Below are positions 18,996 through 24,908 of a stretch of 24,908 bases of DNA, piece by piece. This stretch comes from an uncultured Collinsella sp. Lineage in GTDB: Bacteria; Actinomycetota; Coriobacteriia; Coriobacteriales; Coriobacteriaceae. Below the pieces are notes generated by a model. That model did not search any database. It had not been told where the DNA came from and saw only the letters and a list, made by a program, of their open reading frames with translations. Numbering within the stretch: position 1 is the first letter of the stretch; every line of letters starts with the position of its first letter. Both the position numbers and the translations under genes were made by a program. The DNA is taken from the NCBI GenBank assembly GCA_958405565.1, contig CATYEN010000032.1, forward strand, positions 1-24,908, written 5' to 3'.

Positions 18996-18998
18996 CAA
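18987..18998. promoter_or_regulatory. GTTTGAAC operator candidate in the ABC operon promoter
   Basis: TTGTTTGAACAA is a dyad that differs by one base at its centre from the GTTTAAAC sites flanking the gntR gene. It overlaps the candidate -35 of the ABC operon. The shape TTGT-n4-ACAA is the form known for TreR/HutC-type operators. Confidence 0.55.
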
Positions 18999-19091
18999 GT
19001 ATTACTAGAGCGGTAGAAAAACTTCGGTGAACGGTAATTTCGACTTGATACTTGACAAGTTTTGTATAAACAATTATTTGTTATTGAATGC

Positions 19092-19146
19092 AGAGAAAAC
19101 GCCCGGTCAAGCCGATGCATCGTCGGTTTGACCGGGCGTTTTCTCT
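19092..19146. terminator. Terminator after gntR (bidirectional shape)
   Basis: Arms 19092-19110 and 19128-19146 are perfect 19-base reverse complements (AGAGAAAACGCCCGGTCAA and its partner), with CCGA/TCGG extending the inner stem. The A-rich and T-rich ends give a U-rich tail on both strands. It lies 39 bases after the gntR stop and separates gntR from the ABC operon. Confidence 0.88.
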
Positions 19147-19184
19147 TTGAGGGCATGAGTCTCGTCAGGCTGCGAGCTAGCCGG

Positions 19185-19904
19185 CTATCGCTTGGAGTTG
19201 ACGCGGTAGTGGAAGATCTCAGGATGCGTGCGAGCATGCGTGACCTCGAACAAGATGCCGTCCGAGGTGTACGACTGGCTCTCCATAACGGCGACGCAGT
19301 TGTACTTGCCAAGGTCCAAGTAGCTGCAGTCCTCATCGTTGGCAAGCTCGACGCTCACCGTACGGCGGCTCGCCATCACTTTGACGCCACGCTTGTGCTC
19401 CAGATAGTCGTAGATAGAGCTTGCCGCAATCTCGGGGGTCAGGCCCTTGGCGATCGACTCCAAAAAGTAGCCATGGTCCACCTGGCGCGCGCTGCCGTTG
19501 AGGCTTCGGACACGCACGACGCGAATCAGCTCCTCGCCCACCTTAAAGCCAAGGCGGCGCGACAGTTGCTCAGTGCAAATCAAATGTTCAAAAGACTTGA
19601 CCTCGGTCGATGCGACGGCATTGTTGCGTTTTGCGAACTCGCCAAACGACTCAACCTCTTCGAGTGCGCCCAACATGTCGGTTTCGCCCTTAAGCCAAAT
19701 AACGCGCACGCCCTTGCCGTGTATGGGCTGCACAAACATCCCGTCGGCCAGCATACCCAAGGCGCGACGGACAGTATTGCGAGTACATCCGAACTCCGCG
19801 GTCAACTCAGCTTCGGTTGGCAGCATCTCCTGAAACGCATAGGTCCCATTAATGATGCGTGAGCGTATTTCTCGGTAGATTCCTTCGTATATCGCTTTTG
19901 GCAT
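19185..19904 (-). CDS. GntR-family repressor, HutC/TreR type with UTRA domain
   Basis: The 239-residue protein has an N-terminal winged helix of GntR type (IYEGIYREIRSRIINGTYAF, LPTEAELTAEFGCTRNTVRR) over residues about 4-70. A UTRA effector domain follows, from about residue 85 to the C-terminus. The HTH and the UTRA layout resemble TreR, which senses trehalose-6-phosphate, and other sugar-phosphate sensors of the HutC branch. It is divergent from the PTS-HAD gene and upstream of, but terminated before, the ABC operon. The ATG at 19904 has GAGGTGA at good spacing. GTTTAAAC sites of GntR-operator shape lie in its own promoter gap and near other sugar genes, so autoregulation and a local regulon are likely. 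The natural effector, perhaps a phosphorylated alpha-glucoside, is inference. Confidence 0.92.
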   Translation of the reverse strand: MPKAIYEGIYREIRSRIINGTYAFQEMLPTEAELTAEFGCTRNTVRRALGMLADGMFVQPIHGKGVRVIWLKGETDMLGALEEVESFGEFAKRNNAVASTEVKSFEHLICTEQLSRRLGFKVGEELIRVVRVRSLNGSARQVDHGYFLESIAKGLTPEIAASSIYDYLEHKRGVKVMASRRTVSVELANDEDCSYLDLGKYNCVAVMESQSYTSDGILFEVTHARTHPEIFHYRVNSKR

Positions 19905-19958
19905 GACTTCACCTCTAATGAATATGTATGGCTAGGCACGATAGCATTTCTTTGGGTT

Positions 19959-19966
19959 GTTTAAAC
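19959..19966. promoter_or_regulatory. GTTTAAAC operator candidate on the gntR side
   Basis: TTGTTTAAACCGA lies 55 bases before the gntR start in the divergent gap. It fits the GTnTAnAC pattern known for HutC-type GntR regulators. It touches the palindrome ACCGATTATCGGT (19965-19977). Confidence 0.6.
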
Positions 19967-19973
19967 CGATTAT

Positions 19974-20005
19974 CGGTAAAGCACGGATTATTTACCGTCG
20001 ACGGT
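19974..20005. promoter_or_regulatory. Overlapping dyads in the gntR-PTS divergent gap
   Basis: CGGTAAA (19974-19980) and TTTACCG (19991-19997) are inverted repeats separated by 10 bases. ACCGTCGACGGT (19994-20005) is a perfect 12-base palindrome overlapping the right arm. With ACCGATTATCGGT they give three dyads in 41 bases, which suggests binding sites for one or more further proteins. No protein can be assigned. Confidence 0.5.
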
Positions 20006-20065
20006 TCCCCCGAAACCCAAATCGGACCGAATCAAAACCGTCAATGCGGCAAGCAGCCAGTCCTC

Positions 20066-20071
20066 TACAAT
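20066..20071 (+). promoter_or_regulatory. Candidate -10 box of the PTS-HAD gene
   Basis: TACAAT lies 57 bases before the chosen ATG. No good -35 is seen 17 bases upstream, as in other regulated promoters here. The GTTTAAAC at 20081-20088 would fall at about the transcription start. Confidence 0.4.
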
Positions 20072-20080
20072 GAGTTCATT

Positions 20081-20088
20081 GTTTAAAC
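20081..20088. promoter_or_regulatory. GTTTAAAC operator candidate on the PTS side
   Basis: ATTGTTTAAACGT lies 40 bases before the PTS-HAD start and just downstream of the candidate -10, a classic repressor position. It is the second exact 8-mer in the gntR-PTS gap; the centre-to-centre distance from the first is 122 bp. Confidence 0.6.
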
Positions 20089-20128
20089 GTTCTTGCTCGC
20101 ACAGCATGTTGCATCCGGAAGGCATATT

Positions 20129-22579
20129 ATGCTGCAAAAAATCCAACGCTTTGGCGGGGCGATGTTCGCGCCCGCCATGCTGTTTTCTATATCAGGCCTC
20201 ATGGTCGGCATCTCCGCCCTCGCCACGACCGTAGACATCGTCGGTGACCTCGCCGTATACGGAACCCCTTGGTACGTTTTCTGGACCATCATCCAGCGCG
20301 GCTCGTGGACGGTCTTTAAACGTCTCCCGCTCCTTTTTGCCGTAGCGCTGCCTATCGGTCTTGCCCAAAAGCAACCGGCACGCTGCTGCCTCGAGGCGCT
20401 CGTGGCCTATTTTGCCTATTGCTTCTTTTTGAGCGAGATCATTAAGCTGAGCGGAGACAACCTTGGGCTTAAGTACCCATCATCTTTGACCCCCGCCAGC
20501 GGTATCACCGTCATCGACGGCATCAAGACGCTCGACACCGGCATTATCGGCCCGCTGGCGGTATCGGCAACCGTCGTCGCCATCCATGACCGCTTCTACG
20601 ATGCCAAGGTTCCCGATTGGCTCGGCACCTTCTCGGGTTCCTCGCTGGTCTACCTCATCAGCTTTTTTGCCGTGTTTGCCCTTGCCGCCATCTCGGCCGC
20701 CATCGTGCCCTTCGCATACGCTGTGACCGAAACGCTGCGCCACGCACTTGCGGGCGTCGGCCCCTTCGGCGTGGGCATCTTTGTGTTTTTGGAGCGAGCA
20801 CTCGAGCCCATGGGGCTGCACCACCTTCTCTATATGCCCATCTATTACGACAATCTGGTCATTCACGACGGTATTTACGCCACGTGGACCAACCTGCTCC
20901 CCATTCTCTCCCATAGCACGCGCCCTTTAAATGAACTTGCGCCCTGGGCAGGTTTTACCGCCACCGGCTGGGGCAAGCTCTTTGGCCTTCCCGCCATCGC
21001 GGCAGCATTCTATTTCACCGCCAAACCCGAACGCCGCGCCGGCCTTAAGGTCATCCTTTTGCCCGCCATCGTCGCCTCGGTGGTCTGCGGTGTCACCGAG
21101 CCGCTCGAGTTTCTCTTTATGTTCACCTATCCTGGACTCTTTTTGCTCTACGCCGTCCTATCCTCCTGCCTTGCCATGACCATGAACTTCTTTGGCATCG
21201 TCGGCATCTTCTCGGGCGGTCTCATGGAAATGACGGCCTTCAACTTCATCCCACTCATGCGAATGCATGCCGGCTCCTACCTTTTGGCGCTCGGTATCGG
21301 TCTTGCCTTTAGCCTCATCTTTTTTGTTAGTTTTCGAGCACTCATCTTGGTCTATGACCTTAAGACGCCGGGCCGCGAGGATCATGTCTCCAATCGCGCG
21401 GCAATCGACCGTTTAACGGGAAGCGGCTTTGCCAAAGAGCAATCTCCCAATGGCGAGGTCAGTATTCAATCCGATCAAGATCACGTCCTCGCTGAGCGGG
21501 TAATTCAGCTTTTAGGTGGCGTTGGCAATATCGTGGGCGCAACCAACTGCGCCACGCGCCTGCGCGTCGAGGTCGCAGACCCTTCCATCGTTGCAGATAA
21601 TGCGTCGTTTGTCGCGGTGGGCGCCAAGGGCCTCATCATTACGGGCAAGACCGCCCAGGTGATTATCGGCATCTCCGTTCCCCGCGTTAAAGAGCATTTT
21701 GACCAGATCATGGGCCTCGAGCCGGGATTTGTGCCCACCACCTCGGCCTCCCCTGCCGCCAGCGCAGCCCATAAGCGCGGCGATATCTGCTTCTTCGACA
21801 TCGACGGCACGCTCGCCTGGCAAGACCCTCGAGTGGCACAAGAGCTTCCCGAGGATGAGCGAGACCTCTCCCCCTATCCCAATGAAGCGGTCTCGCAAGC
21901 CATCCGTGATTTTGTTGCCAAGGGCAATATGGCGTTTATCTGCACAGGGCGCACGCTGAGCTGCATCCATCCAAAGCTGCTCGAGCTGCCCTGGACCGGC
22001 ATCGTCTGCCTCGCGGGTGGCTATGTCGAACTTGAGGGACGCGTGATTCGCGATTTGGCGATGACGCCCGGCATGCTGCAGCGCCTTGCTCCCATTCTTG
22101 AGCAATCGGACGAAGTGATTCGTTTTGAGGGACTCAATGGCGTCGTTCGCATGAGTGCCGATGCGCCCGACGCCCCCGGATACGCCCGCACCGTGGGCGA
22201 TGCAATTACGCAGCTGCAACATTACAGCGCCTACAAGATCTTAATGTCCACGTCGCTTGCCAACCGCATCGCTCAGGATCAAGCGTTTGAGCCGCTGCTC
22301 TGCTTTAACGAGCTCGAACTCGAGGTAACCGAAATCTCGCCCCGCGAATGCACGAAGCGCGGGGGCATCCAGTCTGTACTCGACGCCCTCGATCCCCACC
22401 ACGGAACCGTATACGGCATCGGCGACGCCAGCAATGACGTCTCGCTGATGAACGCCGTCGACGTTGGCATCGCTATGGGCAACGCACCGGACTTCCTTAA
22501 GGAAAAGGCCGACTATGTCACCGACAGCATCGACCACGACGGCGTCGTCACCGCGCTCGAACACTTTGGGCTTATCTAG
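20129..22579 (+). CDS. Fused PTS alpha-glucoside EIIC-EIIB and HAD/Cof-type phosphatase
   Basis: A single uninterrupted 816-residue frame joins three parts. Residues 1 to about 410 are a multi-span EIIC of the glucose/maltose superfamily, alpha-glucoside branch: IQRFGGAMFAPAMLFSISG at the start, LPLLFAVALPIGLAQK, and GVTEPLEFLFMF at 321-332. Residues about 447-530 are EIIB with the phosphorylated Cys474 in GATNCATRLRV. After a Ser/Ala/Pro linker, residues about 552-816 are a complete HAD IIB (Cof-like) hydrolase: CFFDIDGTLAW (Asp557, Asp559), FICTGRT, TKRGGIQSVLDAL, and GDASNDVSLMN (Asp766, Asp770). EIIC-EIIB imports and phosphorylates a sugar using phosphate from EIIA, which is not in this window. 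The HAD part could remove that phosphate. ATG 20129 follows GGAAGG by six bases. All catalytic residues look intact. The fused order is unusual; the sugar is inferred as maltose- or trehalose-like. Confidence 0.93.
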   Translation: MLQKIQRFGGAMFAPAMLFSISGLMVGISALATTVDIVGDLAVYGTPWYVFWTIIQRGSWTVFKRLPLLFAVALPIGLAQKQPARCCLEALVAYFAYCFFLSEIIKLSGDNLGLKYPSSLTPASGITVIDGIKTLDTGIIGPLAVSATVVAIHDRFYDAKVPDWLGTFSGSSLVYLISFFAVFALAAISAAIVPFAYAVTETLRHALAGVGPFGVGIFVFLERALEPMGLHHLLYMPIYYDNLVIHDGIYATWTNLLPILSHSTRPLNELAPWAGFTATGWGKLFGLPAIAAAFYFTAKPERRAGLKVILLPAIVASVVCGVTEPLEFLFMFTYPGLFLLYAVLSSCLAMTMNFFGIVGIFSGGLMEMTAFNFIPLMRMHAGSYLLALGIGLAFSLIFFVSFRALILVYDLKTPGREDHVSNRAAIDRLTGSGFAKEQSPNGEVSIQSDQDHVLAERVIQLLGGVGNIVGATNCATRLRVEVADPSIVADNASFVAVGAKGLIITGKTAQVIIGISVPRVKEHFDQIMGLEPGFVPTTSASPAASAAHKRGDICFFDIDGTLAWQDPRVAQELPEDERDLSPYPNEAVSQAIRDFVAKGNMAFICTGRTLSCIHPKLLELPWTGIVCLAGGYVELEGRVIRDLAMTPGMLQRLAPILEQSDEVIRFEGLNGVVRMSADAPDAPGYARTVGDAITQLQHYSAYKILMSTSLANRIAQDQAFEPLLCFNELELEVTEISPRECTKRGGIQSVLDALDPHHGTVYGIGDASNDVSLMNAVDVGIAMGNAPDFLKEKADYVTDSIDHDGVVTALEHFGLI

Positions 22580-22694
22580 CCAAGCCCCTACCGCACTTGC
22601 GGCCGCATGGACCAATCGTCTTCAACCGCCGCGCTCGACGCCCTAATGTGGCAATATGTTGTCTGCATAATGCAACGATGCAACCTATCAAAGA

Positions 22695-23720
22695 ATGCGA
22701 GAACCCGTGTCCAGTCCGTTTACCAGCTTTTTAGCCCAGCACTTTGACCAGATTAACGACTATCTGGCCACGTTCTTTGACGGACAGGCGACTTCCGCCG
22801 ATATCGAGCGCTACCTGTATACCCCGCTCTCGGCATTTACGGCCAACGCCGGTAAACGCCACCGCCCGCTCATCTGCATGCTCGCCGCCACCGCGGTGGG
22901 CGGCAGCTTTGAGAGCGCCCGCAGCGCAGCGGCGGCCATCGAGCACTTTCAGTCGGGCGCACTCATCCACGACGACATCGCCGACAACGGGCAGATTCGT
23001 CGCGGCAAGCCCTGCATGCACCTTACCGAGGGCACCGGTCTTGCCATCAACTGCGGTGACCTGGCGCTCACCATGGTCACCAAGACGGTTCTCGACGACC
23101 CCACACTCAACGCAGACGTGAAGCTTCGCGTGCTCCACGAGCTTACCGAGATGATAGTCCGTACCATCGAGGGCCAGGCGCTCGACCTGGGCTGGGTCCG
23201 CGACGGGCGCTTTGACATTTCGGTCGACGATTATCTGGACATGGCGACGCACAAGACCGCGTACTACAGCGGAGCGACGCCGCTTGCCGCCGGAGCCATC
23301 ATTGGCGGAGGCAGCGAGGAGCAAATTGAGGCACTGCGCGCCTTTGGCCTGCACACGGGCCTTGCCTTCCAAATTCAAGACGACCTGCTCAACTTGATCG
23401 GCACCAAGGAGGCCGCCAACAAGGACTTCCGCACCGACATCACCGAGGGTAAGCGCACGCTCGTTGCCGTGCACGCCCTGTCTGATGAGCGCTATCACGA
23501 CGAGATTGAAGCGATCCTTTCCTCGGGCACCGAGGACCCCGCGCAGCTCGCACGCGCCGTGGAGATCTTCCAGGAGACCGGCTCTATCGATTACGCCCAC
23601 ACTTATGCGCTCGACCTGACCGCCAAGGCCAAAGCGGCCATCGAGGACGTTTCGCTCGACCCGCATGCACGTGAACTGTTCCTCTCCATGGCAGATTTCT
23701 TTGTGGAGCGCCTTAACTAG
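22695..23720 (+). CDS. Polyprenyl (isoprenyl) diphosphate synthase, trans type
   Basis: The 341-residue protein condenses isopentenyl diphosphate with an allylic diphosphate to make long-chain prenyl diphosphates, used for menaquinone side chains or related lipids. It has NAGKRHRPLICML near residue 51 and the first aspartate-rich motif IHDDIADNGQIRRGKP (Asp93, Asp94, Asp97). It also has EGQALDLGW, THKTAYYSGATPLAAGA, and the second motif FQIQDDLLNLIG (Asp229, Asp230), in which the last Asp is Asn233, a variant seen in some members. The start is uncertain: ATG 22695 has only a weak AAAGA before it, and GTG 22707 is an alternative. A 115-base gap without terminator separates it from the PTS gene. 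Product chain length cannot be told. Confidence 0.92.
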   Translation: MREPVSSPFTSFLAQHFDQINDYLATFFDGQATSADIERYLYTPLSAFTANAGKRHRPLICMLAATAVGGSFESARSAAAAIEHFQSGALIHDDIADNGQIRRGKPCMHLTEGTGLAINCGDLALTMVTKTVLDDPTLNADVKLRVLHELTEMIVRTIEGQALDLGWVRDGRFDISVDDYLDMATHKTAYYSGATPLAAGAIIGGGSEEQIEALRAFGLHTGLAFQIQDDLLNLIGTKEAANKDFRTDITEGKRTLVAVHALSDERYHDEIEAILSSGTEDPAQLARAVEIFQETGSIDYAHTYALDLTAKAKAAIEDVSLDPHARELFLSMADFFVERLN

Positions 23721-23858
23721 CGGGGGTTATAAAACCTGTCAGCAGCGTATTTGGGTACAACTTGCTACACTGTTGAGTGCATGTTTATGCATCCCTTTGC
23801 GTTGTCTATCCGACACACGCTCAAATAGTACGAATGGTACGCCGAAAGGGGTTCGTTC

Positions 23859-24764
23859 ATGGAACCTATTACAACGGGCATGCAGGGAGCAGCCGTCGAG
23901 GACGTCCAGTCCCGCCTTCTGCAGCTCGGCTATACAATCGATGACACCGAGGTTGCCGACAAGCGCTTTGGCACCACCACCGAGCAGGCCGTCAGCACCT
24001 TCAGGCTCGACAGCGGCCTTGCTGCCGGTCATGCCGTCGATATCCCCTGTTGGAGCGCCCTGGTCGACGCCTCGTATAAGCTGGGCGACCGCACTCTGTA
24101 TCTGCGCATGCCCAATTTCCATGGCGCCGATGTGCAGGCCCTGCAGCGCGCTCTCAACGTTTTGGGCTTTGCCTGCGGCGAGGACGACGGCTACTTTGGT
24201 CCGCATACCGAGGCCGCCCTGCAGCAGTTCCAGGAAAATGTCGGCCTGTTTGCCGACGGCATGGCCTTCCAGGACACCTACGCCTACATCAACCGCCTGC
24301 ACCATGTGTGGGAGGGCAAGCCCTCGGTCACCGAGGCCGAGTCCCGCATCGGTTTTGCTCGCGCCGCCAACGTGCTCGAGCGCTTCCAGATTGCCGTTAT
24401 CGGCGAGGACCCCATCGCGCGCAGTGTTGCGTCGCGCATGTGGAATATCGCCACGGCAACGACCGACAACAGCGGCATGATGCTCTGCGACTCCGAGGTC
24501 CCAACCGACGTTGACCTGGTGCTCGAGATCGCAAGCGACGAGCTGCCCGCCGACGCCGCGCCACGCGCCACGATTGCCCTCGCCGAGTGCCACAACCTGG
24601 CCCAGCGCATCCGCACCGCCAATGTCGCCGCCCAGCAAAAGCCCGCACGCATTCGCATCGAACTTACGGGCATGACGCGCTACAACGGCACCTTCACCGC
24701 AAGCGATGCCCAAACGCTCGCCGTACGCCTGCTCGACGGCGTTTGCGATGCCCTCGCAGATTAG
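23859..24764 (+). CDS. CwlM-like cytoplasmic protein with two peptidoglycan-binding domains and a degenerate amidase region
   Basis: The 301-residue protein has no signal peptide. It starts with two PG_binding_1 domains (residues about 5-62 and 88-140; GAAVEDVQSRLLQLGY and GADVQALQRALNVLGF, DGYFGPHTEAALQQFQ). The segment ASYKLGDRTLY between them, and its order, closely recall CwlM of mycobacteria, a cytoplasmic regulator that activates MurA. From about residue 150 on, where CwlM has an amidase_3 fold, this protein has a shorter region ending TLAVRLLDGVCDAL, in which I see none of the zinc-binding His/Glu motifs. It is therefore unlikely to be an enzyme. The ATG at 23859 follows GAAAGGGG. It lies alone before tRNA-Gln. 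The CwlM relation is from remembered family sequence and needs alignment; peptidoglycan-binding-domain protein is the safe name. Confidence 0.82.
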   Translation: MEPITTGMQGAAVEDVQSRLLQLGYTIDDTEVADKRFGTTTEQAVSTFRLDSGLAAGHAVDIPCWSALVDASYKLGDRTLYLRMPNFHGADVQALQRALNVLGFACGEDDGYFGPHTEAALQQFQENVGLFADGMAFQDTYAYINRLHHVWEGKPSVTEAESRIGFARAANVLERFQIAVIGEDPIARSVASRMWNIATATTDNSGMMLCDSEVPTDVDLVLEIASDELPADAAPRATIALAECHNLAQRIRTANVAAQQKPARIRIELTGMTRYNGTFTASDAQTLAVRLLDGVCDALAD

Positions 24765-24802
24765 GTAAACTAGACGAGTTGCTTTTGGGCAACACCACAC
24801 AT

Positions 24803-24874
24803 TGGGACGTAGTTCAACGGTAGAACTCCGGTTTTTGGTGCCGGCTGTTGGGGGTTCGAATCCCTCCGTCCCAG
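24803..24874 (+). tRNA. tRNA-Gln (anticodon UUG)
   Basis: A full cloverleaf can be drawn. The acceptor stem is TGGGACG/CGTCCCA and the D stem is GTTC/GAAC. The anticodon stem CCGGT/GCCGG holds the 7-base loop TTTTGGT, with TTG at 24835-24837. The T arm is GGGGG-TTCGAAT-CCCTC with one wobble. The U1-A72 pair and G73 discriminator fit glutamine identity. CCA is not encoded. The 34 bases after it hold nothing I can call. Confidence 0.97.
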
Positions 24875-24908
24875 CCCTTAAGAACTTAGCGCTCCAGGCC
24901 CATATGGA

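Noticed and set aside
22588..22605. Terminator after the PTS-HAD gene (CCGCA/TGCGG)
   Set aside because: Only a 5-bp stem with no U-run; not supportable as a terminator.
24875..24908. Second tRNA after tRNA-Gln
   Set aside because: The remaining 34 bases do not show an acceptor and D-arm pattern, and the window ends too early to judge.

Overview
The window is a piece of a GC-rich, Gram-positive-type chromosome. The gene set fits an anaerobic gut actinobacterium of the Coriobacteriia, most likely Collinsella or a close relative. This assignment is inference from gene content, codon bias, Tat-type signal peptides and a CwlM-like protein; no 16S rRNA or other species marker is present.

Layout. 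Positions 1-2585 hold phosphoketolase (xfp, minus strand), controlled by two near-identical 18-bp palindromes that probably bind the LacI-family regulator encoded just upstream (2790-3818). A 66-bp near-perfect hairpin separates lacI from murB (4059-5021). After the murB terminator comes an AT-richer accessory stretch (about 5081-7250). It contains a possible 62-residue ORF and a secreted beta-helix/GLUG-type surface protein with an LPQAGD sorting signal, and it is bounded on the right by a 136-bp nested inverted repeat. A Tat-type coiled-coil NlpC/P60- or CHAP-like cell-wall hydrolase follows on the minus strand (7397-8602), then galE, malQ and glgP on the plus strand (8872-14056).

The convergent gap 14057-14512 holds a six-copy, alternating-orientation repeat with a period of about 40 bp, flanked by two terminators. 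A minus-strand CUT1 sugar ABC operon (binding protein, two permeases, MsmK/UgpC-type ATPase) fills 14513-18878. A TreR/HutC-type GntR repressor (19185-19904) is divergent from a single 816-residue protein that joins an alpha-glucoside PTS EIIC-EIIB to a HAD/Cof-type phosphatase (20129-22579). The window ends with a polyprenyl diphosphate synthase, a cytoplasmic CwlM-like peptidoglycan-binding-domain protein and tRNA-Gln(UUG).

How it may work together. MalQ and GlgP degrade alpha-1,4-glucans to glucose and glucose-1-phosphate. The ABC system and the PTS-phosphatase fusion are plausible entry routes for alpha-glucosides. Sites of the form GTTTRAAC occur in front of malQ, the ABC operon, gntR and the PTS gene, which suggests that the GntR protein controls all four. 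The most unusual item is the PTS-HAD fusion, which would import, phosphorylate and then dephosphorylate a disaccharide in one polypeptide. All functional statements are from sequence reading alone.
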